Shown here in pieces: positions 19,485 to 28,344 of a stretch of 64,000 bases of DNA. The stretch is from Gracilaria vermiculophylla. Lineage: Eukaryota; Rhodophyta; Florideophyceae; Gracilariales; Gracilariaceae. The stretch is taken from contig JAHNZQ020003146.1 of NCBI GenBank assembly GCA_019155205.2, positions 267,978-331,977 of the forward strand, written 5' to 3'. The position numbers and the translations under genes were made by a program. Numbering within the stretch: position 1 is the stretch's first letter; each line of letters begins with the position of its first letter. The notes below the pieces were generated by a model. That model had not been told where the DNA came from. It saw only the letters and a program-made list of their open reading frames with translations, and made no database searches.

Positions 19485-21405
19485 TCAATGGCGCCCCAAG
19501 GTTACGATTTGATCGTGAAGCTGTCTTAGTGAGGGGGAGTGCGCAACTGTTAGAGACGATATTCCGGCTCTTTTCAACGCCGTCATTACTCTTGCTTCGC
19601 TCTCAACGTCAAGCGAGGCTGTAGGTTCGTCCAGAATAACAAAACTGGGTCTGTGGAACAAAACCCGAGAGGCTGCAATCAGTTGCGCCTCACCCGGACT
19701 AATCTGGCATGACCAGTCCGTCTTGAGATCTAAACATTGTCCATGTAAACCTCTGTGCCAACCAACATCCTCCAGAGCCCTGGATACTCTATTAGTTTCT
19801 TCTATTGTCCCACAACTCCGTTTTGGATAAGTGACCAGTTCGCGTAAAGAACATGTACCCGAGGTAACGTATGGAGTTTGCGGCACAAACATAACTGTTT
19901 CTTGGTTCTGCGGCATCTGAATCGTGCCAGACGAAGGAGGCCGTATGCCGCGAAGAACTCTCACAATGCTTGTCTTTCCAGTTCCAGTTCTCCCATCAAG
20001 CAAAATCCAACGACCCTTTTCGAGAGTGAACGAAATCGGCCCGATGCATACGGAACCTCCGGGTTGTACGACGAGCTCCTCAACTTGGATGAAATCTGTT
20101 GAAGAAATCAACGACGAGTGCTCATAATCCTGTGATGCTCTTGACATCAGAGGTTCAGCATCACAGTCATCAATCCTGTCGAGTTGCGATGCGGGCTTCT
20201 CCTCAAGCACAGTTACCAGAGCTGCCAATCTATTTACATGTGAAACGAATTCACTGGCAACCGTTCCTAGTTGAACCAACATGGTGAATGAAAACAGGAG
20301 TTGCATGAAGATACCTCCAGTTTGAGAAATCCATTGTGCCTTTTCGCCCGGCGTCATATCCGACGAGAAGCTCGCACCAGAGGACTCGAACACATTGGTG
20401 TAAATGGCCAAGGCCAAGGCCAAGTACATGATCAGCGATACGTAGTACCCAAAGCCGTACTGAACAAAGTTCAAGAAAACATGCCGCGAAATCACAGTCC
20501 AAGTATTGGACACGGCCATGTTCAAGTTGCTTGAGAGCCTGTCCTTTTCGAACGGAGCGCCCCTCAACATCGCGATCTCTTCGTACTGACGACGAAATTC
20601 TGCATGTCGGTATCGGAAGTCAGCCTCGAGCATCTCCTGGCGAAACACTACAGGCGACGTGCGGTTTACGGCGAAGATGGTCCCAAGCGACACGAGCGAC
20701 GACCACAAGTAGGCCACAACAATCCCGAACCAGCCGGTGCGCCCCAGCGTTTTGTTGGAGTACAAGAGTAGAGAGGCCACGGCTTCAATGCAACCGCCGG
20801 TGTCCTGGCCCTGCGACCGCCCCCCCGCCAAGATGTCCAGCAGCGAGGCTGAAAAGTCGCGGGCATCTGCAACTATTCGCTGGTCCGGGTTGTCTACCTC
20901 ATTGTCTGCGATGAGTTTGTAGTAAGCGGGGGGGCTGTACGCGTTCAGGTGGGGTTGAGAAGCAAAGTACAGGGAGTGGATAGCATTCGTGATTCTGAGG
21001 CGCAGGTAGTTTGCGGACGATTCCCGCAGTGCGCCCCGGAGAACTTTAACAAACAAAACGGCTGTTGCAATCAGTGCGTACTTGGTCATTTCGCTGCGAA
21101 AAAGGGGCCAGTCTTCGCTGACTAGCGTGTTGTAAAGCTTTCCCGGAGCCAGGATGACAAAGTAGCCCCCTATCATGTATGCCAGTATCGCCAAAGGGAG
21201 GCAGAGCATGACAACAATATCCGGAAAGATCTGCATCCGAATGACGAGCAGCACAGAATTACTGGTTAGTATGTGCTGTAGATGCCAGGTTGAGCAAAGT
21301 AGAAAGCATATTACGTACCGGAATGGAGGCAACCTTGAGAATGTGAAAGACTTTCCGAAGCGACTCCCGATTTAGGACGGCGTGCCTGTCAGGGGAAAGC
21401 GTCAT
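19485..21405 (-). CDS. ABCD-family (peroxisome-type) half ABC transporter, two exons
   Basis: Exon 1 (21405-21319, 29 codons) and exon 2 (21230-19485) are joined across an 88-nt intron with donor GTACGT, a TACTAAC branch site and acceptor GATGCAG. The 610-residue product has an N-terminal membrane domain (helices from about residue 30, including I-G-G-Y-F-V-I-L-A-P) with an ABCD-like E-x-x-x-x-x-x-x-E-E-I-A region, then one nucleotide-binding domain: Walker A G-R-T-G-T-G-K-T, a weak signature I-S-P-G-E-A-Q and Walker B F-V-I-L-D-E-P-T. Half-transporters of this class dimerise. Peroxisomal members import fatty acyl-CoAs, and bacterial or plastid relatives carry other substrates. The localisation here cannot be told from the sequence. 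The signature has Pro in place of the second position of LSGGE. Confidence 0.85.
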
Positions 21406-22228
21406 GTTGAAGGATTGGGTTGACCAATCTTGCAGATGTGAAGGATAATTCGTCTTCTTGGAGCTGTTCTACATATATCTCCGACAGCATGCGACACCTT
21501 TCCAAACGCTTGATTGCCGTGCCGGAATTGTTCCGTGAGAATCCCCGACTTGGCACTGTATAGTCACATCTTTTTGGAAGCACATGAACCCAGCAGTGCC
21601 CTCCGGTCATACGGTAACCCTGTAGGACAAAAAAAACGAGAATCGGGGAAATGGGCACCAAATTGCCAAATACGTTCTACTGACCCAAGACAAATGTCGT
21701 CAGCGTGAAGGAGCTTCGAGAAGAAGAGAAGCGCTGATTTCTCCTCTGCCCATGTAGTCTCTTCAAGACAGAGATGGTGAAAAGGTGAACACTACGGACT
21801 GCGGATAATAAAGGGAGCAGTGGTCAGATAACTCTGCGCTTGCCATTCCTTCATCGTGCCTGCGAGGGCCAAGAATGAAATTAATTGCTAAACCAACACC
21901 CGAAGCTTTTACATCGTTTGTTGCAGGTAATTTGTATCCGGAGGGCAACAGAGAGTTGTAGGAGTTCATTTGGTAATATAAATGGATTGCAGTGAAAAAT
22001 TTTCGAGTCCCGTTCCCGTAATGTAAGGTAAGAGTATCGACAACACATGGTTCAAGGGGTACAGGGATACAAGAAGCCTGTCTGCATTGCATCGGAAAGC
22101 ATTTCGCGTTCACAATGAGGCAGACTTGAGTTTGCGCAAAGAACATTAGGCTACAGATCTAGACAGTGCGACAACGTGAGCTCAATTCAGTCTATACGTG
22201 AAGAGCGTATCGTGATGGTTAGGCAACA
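21406..22228. other. Intergenic between ABC transporter and SMC3
   Basis: Contains the ABC transporter upstream region and the SMC3 3' flank. Minus-strand frames at 21661-21389 and 22146-21763 have no recognisable features. Nothing else is supported. Confidence 0.4.
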
Positions 22229-25200
22229 TTATCCTCTGGAGGGCTCGTCGGTTATAAAAGTTAGCGCAACATCACGCCCAACTTCTTGAATGCCGCTGAC
22301 TTTCTTCTTGTGCGTGACTCCGTACCACATGTCACCGGCATTGACAAATTCCGGTCTGAAAGTGGTCGTGATGAACTGGGTTCCGCTGTTCGCCTGTTTC
22401 CGAATGAGGTTCGCCACTGCCTGCCTATGTGTCGCGTCCAAGTTTGCGTCAATTTCGTCGAAAAGGTAAAATGGCGCTGGATCTAAACGTTGAATAGCAA
22501 AGATCAAGGCCAACGCCACAATGGACTTCTGACCCCCGCTCAGCTGCTGTAGCAAGTATGCTTGACCTGTGCTACTGAAAGCGACTTTCATTGCCACACC
22601 GGTGTACTGAATGCGGGCAGTTCCATCGTCCTGAGCTTCTCTTTCATTTCTTGTTTGTTCACTTGATTTTAACATTACCAGAGAGGCACGGCCACCCGGA
22701 ACGAGCTCTTTAAAAACTTCGCTGAAGTATTTACTGACTCCTTTGAACGTTCTGAGAATATCTTCGTCTTTTCGCTGATCCAGAGATTCAATCAGTTGCC
22801 TGATTGCAGTAGCACCAGAATCCAGTTCCTCACGTTGTTGCGATAACGCTTCACGTTTCTCAGAAAAACTAACGTATTGGTCCAATGCTTTTTTGTTGAC
22901 ATGAGAATACTTCTGCAAGCCTTCGTTGGCATTTTTCAGTTTCCTCATCAAATTCCCGATAGAAAGATCTCGGTACTTGTCGAAATCGGCGGGCAAAGAC
23001 CCAAGCTCTCTGATACTCTTTTCAGCTTCCGTCTTCTTTTGGGTTTCTACGGCCCTTTGACTGTACCGCCTTTCGATTTGCTGTCGATCTTCCTCTATGG
23101 CCTTGTTAATTTTTGCCTCTTCATCACGATTTTGATCTATCTGGGCACTTTTCTGATCGTGCGCTCGTCTTTTGCTAGCCAGCGAAGCATCTGCATCTTT
23201 CAACTCAGCTTTAATACTACTCAATTCTTCTTCTGCATTTTGCAAATCGTCTCGCTGCTTCTTCAACCTGTCTTCCATTTTCTGCTGTAGGTCATCTGCC
23301 TCACCCAAATCCAGCTCATATCCTGCGACAGCCGCGATGGATTTCTTCAATTCTGCTTCACGCTTCTCCAAACTTCCTTCGACTTCAGCACGCAGTTCAA
23401 GCACCCGTCGCTCGACCGCCGCTTTTTCAGTGACCTTCTCATTCCTAGAACTTCTGAGCGCATTCATTTCATTCTTCAACTCGGACATTTGGGTTTCTTC
23501 AGCAGGAGAGAGGCCTGAAATCATGGGAGATTGCAATTCTCTTTCAAGGTCCTCAATAGACTTGTCTGTGTTTCGAATCATGTCTTCAGCGTCAGTAATC
23601 TGATTCCGAGCGATGGAAATACTATGTCTGTCCACTTCCATGAATCGCTCCATGTCATGGATATCCTTGTCAAGACGCGCGATTGTGACGCCGGCACTGC
23701 GCTTGACAACGCTCCGGCGCTGGATTTCGCCCATGACTTGATTCAATTTGCGGTTAACTTCTTCAAGCGCAGTGTTGATTTCGTCTTTCTTCGGCTGCAT
23801 CGCTCTCAAGTCCGAGTCAGCCTCCCGGAGGAATCGCGCGGCATCGATCCTGTTGCGGCTCGTATCCACGTAACCACCGCGAATGCCCCCTCGACGATTA
23901 ACTTGATCTCCGTCAAGCGTGATGCAGTCCACGTTGAGATCTCGCGCCAGCTCACTGGCGATCTGAATTGTTTTCGCCACGAGAACTCTGCCAAACACAT
24001 GCTTGGAAACAGGGAAGAAAATGGAGTCGCACCGAATCTTACTCAGAAGAGGGACAGAATCGGCAGAGGGCGGAGGAGGGGGCCGTGAATCTGGTCTCAT
24101 GCGATTCAAAGGGATGAAGGTCACTCGTCCAGCGCGCTTATCCCGAAGCACTCTCACAAGCCTCGCAGCTGTCTCATCATTGTCCACCACGACGTGGGTC
24201 AGAGCGCCCCCAGCGGTGACGTCTGCGGCGGTCGAATACCTCGAATCGACATCGATCAAGTCAAGGAGCGGTCCATACACTTTGTTTGGACCAAAGTTGG
24301 CTGGATCCTCCCGTGACAAGCGGGCAATGAACTTCAGAGAATGATAAATGGAGGAGCCGATCACGGAGCGTTTATTGGCCTCCAGCTTGCTCATGCCATC
24401 TTGCAGTTCTTTTATCTTGGAGGAAATTTCCGATTCTTGACGCCACAAGTCCTGCCTGCTCCTGAAAATGCGGTCCCTGTCAGCATTTAATACTTGGAGC
24501 TCAGAGTTGGCGGCATTCGAATCGGATTGAAGCTCTTCTCGTTGCTTGCGCTTCTCCTCACACTTTTGTTCATTGTTAGTGATACCTTGCTGCAGGCGGT
24601 CAATATCAGCCATTCTGGTCTTAATTCTGGCTTCGCTGGACTTGTTCCGACCTTTTGCTTCTCGAATGCTCTGCCTGAGGTGAGCATTCCGCTCGTCAAC
24701 CGTCGAGAATTGATTACTCCGATTGGCCTTGACTCTCAGCGAGAGCAAAGTGCTGTGTAGCTCATCCATGCGCTTTTGAATGGACTTTTGCTCTGCTTGT
24801 AAACTGGAAAGCTCCGACTCCAAGGGCTGCAGTTGCGCCTTCTTCTGAGACATGAGACTTTGGAGCTGTTCCATTTCGGACTTTGTGTTGGCGACGGTCT
24901 CTGCGGTTGTGGAGGCGGCCTGCTGCGCCTCGGACACGTTGACTTGAAGTTTGGCGACGTTCTCGACTGCAAGCTTGCGTCGTTTGTCCAGGGCTTGTCG
25001 GTGGTGTTCAGCCCTCTTGAGCTCTGGCCGCAGCGACGTGAGTTGGCGCTCGGCGGCGGCAATGTCGGCGCACACCTCGGCAAGTCGGGCGTTGAGGTTG
25101 TCAGCTCGCGAGCGCTGCTGGCCGCGATGCGCGTCCAAGGCGTCGAGCGCGGCCTTGGCCTCCTCCAGCTCGCGCACGTGGATGGTGTACTGCAGCGCCT

Positions 25201-25861
25201 TGCGCAGCTTGTCGAGGCGCAGGAACGCCTTGAGCTCGTCCTTCTCGGCCTGCAGCTCGGACAGGCGCGCCTCGATGGAGGCGATGACGTGGACGATTTT
25301 GGCGCGCTTGGCGTCGGCGTCGTCCATGAGCTTGAGCGACTCGGCTCTGCGCTGGTCGTACACGCGCGTGCCGGCGACCTCCTGCAGCAGGTGCAGGCGC
25401 TGCGGGTCGGTCATGGCGCACAGGGCGGCCACCTTGCCCTGCTGCACGATGTAGTACGGGTTGGAGCGCGAGAAGCCGGCCGACTCGAGCAGGTTGAACA
25501 CCTCGGTGCGCGTGACGTTCTTCCAGTCCAGCGTGTACTCGTCCTTCTTGAGGCCGATCATGCGGCGCAGCAGCACGTGGTGCTTGTCGATGGGCAGGCG
25601 GCCGTCCGAGTTGTCGAAGGTCATCTCGACGTAGGCGGACAGCACGGAGGCGCCGGCGCCCTCGTGCAGCAGCGCGACGCGCTCCTCGGCGCGCAGGTTG
25701 GAAAAGGTGTCGGAGAGCACGAAGCGCACGGCGTCGAAGAAGTTGGACTTGCCGGAGCCGTTGCGGCCGACGACGACGTTGTGCGCGGCGGAAAACGGGC
25801 CGGCGACGGTGGGCGAGCGGTAGCTCTTAAAGCCCGAGATGGTGATTTGCTTGATGTGCAT
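22229..25861 (-). CDS. SMC3: Cohesin subunit SMC3
   Basis: The intronless 1,210-residue protein is a full-length SMC3 (family about 1,200). The N-terminal head has Walker A G-R-N-G-S-G-K-S-N near 32-40 and the G-L-K-K-D-E-Y loop whose Lys105 and Lys106 correspond to the pair acetylated by Eco1/ESCO in other eukaryotes to lock cohesion. Two long coiled coils flank a hinge (about 500-690; V-Y-G-P-L-L-D-L-I-D, then R-G-G-I-R-G-G-Y). The C-terminal head has the signature L-S-G-G-Q-K-S and Walker B F-D-E-I-D-A-N-L-D. It works with SMC1, SCC1/RAD21 and SCC3 in sister-chromatid cohesion. The 5' kilobase is far richer in GC than the remaining 2.6 kb. The upstream region carries E2F-type sites and an 18-bp CACGTG array. 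Confidence 0.97.
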   Translation of the reverse strand: MHIKQITISGFKSYRSPTVAGPFSAAHNVVVGRNGSGKSNFFDAVRFVLSDTFSNLRAEERVALLHEGAGASVLSAYVEMTFDNSDGRLPIDKHHVLLRRMIGLKKDEYTLDWKNVTRTEVFNLLESAGFSRSNPYYIVQQGKVAALCAMTDPQRLHLLQEVAGTRVYDQRRAESLKLMDDADAKRAKIVHVIASIEARLSELQAEKDELKAFLRLDKLRKALQYTIHVRELEEAKAALDALDAHRGQQRSRADNLNARLAEVCADIAAAERQLTSLRPELKRAEHHRQALDKRRKLAVENVAKLQVNVSEAQQAASTTAETVANTKSEMEQLQSLMSQKKAQLQPLESELSSLQAEQKSIQKRMDELHSTLLSLRVKANRSNQFSTVDERNAHLRQSIREAKGRNKSSEARIKTRMADIDRLQQGITNNEQKCEEKRKQREELQSDSNAANSELQVLNADRDRIFRSRQDLWRQESEISSKIKELQDGMSKLEANKRSVIGSSIYHSLKFIARLSREDPANFGPNKVYGPLLDLIDVDSRYSTAADVTAGGALTHVVVDNDETAARLVRVLRDKRAGRVTFIPLNRMRPDSRPPPPPSADSVPLLSKIRCDSIFFPVSKHVFGRVLVAKTIQIASELARDLNVDCITLDGDQVNRRGGIRGGYVDTSRNRIDAARFLREADSDLRAMQPKKDEINTALEEVNRKLNQVMGEIQRRSVVKRSAGVTIARLDKDIHDMERFMEVDRHSISIARNQITDAEDMIRNTDKSIEDLERELQSPMISGLSPAEETQMSELKNEMNALRSSRNEKVTEKAAVERRVLELRAEVEGSLEKREAELKKSIAAVAGYELDLGEADDLQQKMEDRLKKQRDDLQNAEEELSSIKAELKDADASLASKRRAHDQKSAQIDQNRDEEAKINKAIEEDRQQIERRYSQRAVETQKKTEAEKSIRELGSLPADFDKYRDLSIGNLMRKLKNANEGLQKYSHVNKKALDQYVSFSEKREALSQQREELDSGATAIRQLIESLDQRKDEDILRTFKGVSKYFSEVFKELVPGGRASLVMLKSSEQTRNEREAQDDGTARIQYTGVAMKVAFSSTGQAYLLQQLSGGQKSIVALALIFAIQRLDPAPFYLFDEIDANLDATHRQAVANLIRKQANSGTQFITTTFRPEFVNAGDMWYGVTHKKKVSGIQEVGRDVALTFITDEPSRG

Positions 25862-26181
25862 GGTGCGCGGCGGTGGCGTTGCGGCGGGGAGCAGCAGTGC
25901 AGGACGACGCGGGGCGGCGAACGCATGCGTGCACGAGCAGCAAGCGAGAGTTCACCGCGACGGGGCGGAGGCGCGGCGGCGGGGAGCAGTGCAAGGCGCG
26001 GGGTGGCGAACACATGCGGGGGCGCGCATGCGAGCGGGGGTTTGAGGCCACGGGCGGGGGCTTCACGTGACGAGCGGGAGCGCAGCGGCGGCGCGGCGGA
26101 CGCGTCAGGGCGCGGCGGGCGCGTCGAGCGCGTCGGGCGCGGCGACGCGGAGGCGCGGGGCGCAGGTCGCGCGCGCGAGCA

Positions 26182-26280
26182 TTTGGCGGGAAACGGTGGC
26201 GGAGGCGGTGGCGGCAGCAGCCGTTTCGCTTCAGCTCGCTTTCGTTTGGCGCGCGCGGCGAAGCGAAAGCGCGCGCCAAA
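26182..26280. promoter_or_regulatory. E2F-type sites upstream of SMC3
   Basis: TTTGGCGGGAAA at 26182-26193 fits the E2F consensus TTTSSCGC read through both halves. TTTGGCGCGCGC at 26245-26256 and its exact reverse complement GCGCGCGCCAAA at 26269-26280 form a 12-bp inverted repeat whose arms are each an E2F-like TTTGGCGC site. They lie 320-420 bp upstream of the SMC3 ATG. E2F control of S-phase and cohesin genes is known in plants and animals; binding here is inference. Confidence 0.5.
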
Positions 26281-26330
26281 GCGAAAGCGCGTGGCGAGCG
26301 CAGCGGCACGAAGCGAAAGAGCCGGCGCGC

Positions 26331-26443
26331 GGCGTGTACAGCACACCGATCGTGTCCAACGCACGGCACGTGTACAGCCTAAGTCACGTGTACAACACAC
26401 GGCACGTGTACAGCGCATGGCACGTGTACGCGCGCGGGACGTG
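26331..26443. repeat. 18-bp tandem array with CACGTG cores
   Basis: Seven units of about 18 bp, consensus near GGCACGTGTACAGCGCAC. The core positions are 26331 (GGCGTG), 26349 (ATCGTG), 26367, 26385, 26403 and 26421 (all CACGTG) and 26438 (GACGTG). The four perfect G-box/E-box cores are exactly 18 bp apart. The array sits 470-580 bp upstream of the SMC3 ATG and past the stop codon of the next gene. Confidence 0.8.
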
Positions 26444-26615
26444 TACAGCGCGCGGCACAAGCGAGCGCGAGAGAGCGCGATGCTCGACGGCGCGCTCGAC
26501 GGCGCTTGACAGCGCGACAAGAGCTCACGTCGCCGGCGCCGGCCAGCGGCAGAGACGAGTCGCGGGTGGGGGGGAGGAGGGGGAGCGCACGCGGCGCGAT
26601 GCGCCCGCGCGCGCG

Positions 26616-27527
26616 CTACGTGCCCGTCTTCTGCAACTTGTGGAACAACAGGTCGGTGGCCTTGCGCAGCGCGTCCACCTCGCCGCGCAGCCGCGTGCGC
26701 TCCGACGCCGCCGCCGAGCTGCCGTAGTACGCGCTGGCAATCTTGCCCATCCAGCTCTTGCCCTTCTTCTCGGCGCCGCTGTCGCGCTTGCCTGCCTGCT
26801 CGTTGTGCGAGCACATGTTCACAACCTCCCTCAACACGTCCAGCTGCTCCTCCAGGTCCTTCACCTTGCCCTCCATGTCGTCACAGCCCTGGCACTCGTC
26901 CTCCACACCGCTCCTCTCCCTCTTCAGCGAGCTGCGCATGCTCAACGTGCCGCTCGACCCACTGCCGTCCGACACCGCCACCGACTCCACTGCACTCGTC
27001 GACGACCACTTGCCGTCCGACTCCTCCGTCCCGAGCTCCACGCTTTGCAGCTCCGCCTGCGGCACTGCCACGCGCCCGCCGTCCTCGCTCGAGCGCTCGT
27101 CACACGAGCTGGCGCCACTCGCACGCACGCGCGCCGCCGCCGAGCTGTGCAGCGCGTGCTCGCGCACGGCGTCGCGGTCGCCCACGCGCTTTCTCCGCAG
27201 CTCAGCCTCCAGCCGCCCCACCTGCTCCTTGTGGTGCATTTGCAGCATCACGCCTTCGCGCTCCTCTTCCGACATCAGCTTGAGTCGCTCCGGCGCCCAC
27301 GGCGGCATGGCGTTGAGCCCCGTCTCGCAGCCGCTGCACATGCCGCAGCACCGCTTGCGCAGCACGCCCTTCTCGGCCGCGCCGCCGCCGCGCCGCGGCG
27401 AGCCGTCGTCCGCGCCGCGCTGCGAGCGCCTCGCGCGCGGCTGCGCGCCGTACGCGAACGTGCCGGCGCGCGGCAGCGCGCGCGGCGCCGCCGCCGAGCG
27501 CGCGCGGAACGAGCCCTGCGCGCCGCC

Positions 27528-27559
<32 letters not shown>

Positions 27560-28067
27560 CGCCGCCGGCCGCGGCCGACACGCGGTGCGAGGCGCGCCGC
27601 AGCTGCGGCCTGCCGTCCTCGCGCGGAGGCGGCGGCGGCGGCTGCTGCGGCGGCTGCTGCGGCGGCTGCGCGGGCAGCTGGCGGAAGGTGGCGCCCTTGC
27701 GCACGCGCGCGGCGCCGGCCGGCGCCGGCGCCGGCGCCGGCGCCTGCGCCGACGCCGTGCTGTGCCGCAGCGGGCGATTGACAAACGTGGCGCCGCGCCG
27801 GAGGCCGCCCGGTCCGGTGGAGGCCGGGCGCGAGTGGCGGAACGTGGTGGCACGCGGCAGCCGCGGCTCGCCCGGCGGCGGCGGCGGCGGCGGCGCCACC
27901 GCCGCCGCCGCTGGCTGCGGGGGCGGCGCGGGCGGCGCGGGCGGCGCGGGCGACATGGACGGCGCGGGCGGCGCGGGTGGCGCGGGCGGCGCGGGCGGCG
28001 CGGGCGGCGCGGGCGGCGCGGGCGGCGCGGGCGGCGCGGGCGGCGCGGACGGCGTAGGCGACTGCAT
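26616..28067 (-). CDS. Pro-rich protein with RxxTF repeats, Cys cluster and coiled coil
   Basis: The 483-residue intronless protein is of no family I recognise. Residues 1-65 are P-P-A tripeptide repeats from a 9-nt DNA repeat. Four basic motifs follow in low-complexity sequence: P-R-A-T-T-F, R-R-G-A-T-F, R-K-G-A-T-F and P-R-A-G-T-F (about residues 72-210), each with basic residues 3-4 before Thr-Phe. Then comes a Cys cluster, K-R-C-C-G-M-C-S-G-C-E (about 245), a charged helical region (M-S-E-E-E-R-E-G-V-M-L-Q-M), a Ser-rich acidic stretch and two short coiled coils near the C-terminus (K-V-K-D-L-E-E-Q-L; L-R-G-E-V-D-A-L-R-K-A-T-D-L-L). The minus strand is preferred over the open plus frame because only it has coiled-coil periodicity. 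It is divergent to the m-AAA protease gene. Confidence 0.65.
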
Positions 28068-28344
28068 GGCGGCGGCGAAGATGGATGAGGCGCGCCCGCG
28101 CGCGCGCGGGAGAGAGGCGGCCGCGCGCGCGCGCGCGTCTTAAGGGCGCGGCGCGCGCGCCAGCAGCGCGCGCGCGCGCGCGCTGAATTGCTGACGGCTG
28201 GCGGCGCGCAACGCGGCGCGCAGCGGCGCGCCACACGTGGGCGTCCGTTACGGCGGCGCGCGCCGCGGCCGCGGCTGATGGGCGCGCGCGCGGCGCGGCG
28301 GCTGCGGCGGCGGCAGCGGCGCGCCGTACCGCGCGCGCGCCACG
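28068..28344. promoter_or_regulatory. Divergent promoter region (coiled-coil protein / m-AAA protease)
   Basis: 277 bp between the two start codons, almost pure G+C with several CGCGCGCG runs (for example 28097-28105, 28126-28137, 28166-28180). No TATA box is visible. Confidence 0.5.

Larger units (their letters stand above)
25862..26615. other. Upstream region of SMC3; 3' flank of the coiled-coil gene
   Basis: A 754-bp GC-rich interval between the SMC3 ATG and the stop codon of the coiled-coil protein, both on the minus strand, so it is the SMC3 promoter region plus the other gene's 3' end. Repeated Arg/Ala-rich open frames here are composition artefacts. Two specific elements are listed separately. 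Confidence 0.5.

Noticed and set aside
26067..28088. Very long plus-strand open frames full of Arg and Ala opposite and upstream of the coiled-coil gene
   Set aside because: They have no hydrophobic or coiled-coil periodicity. In DNA near 80% GC all six frames are mostly open; the minus strand carries the protein-like sequence.
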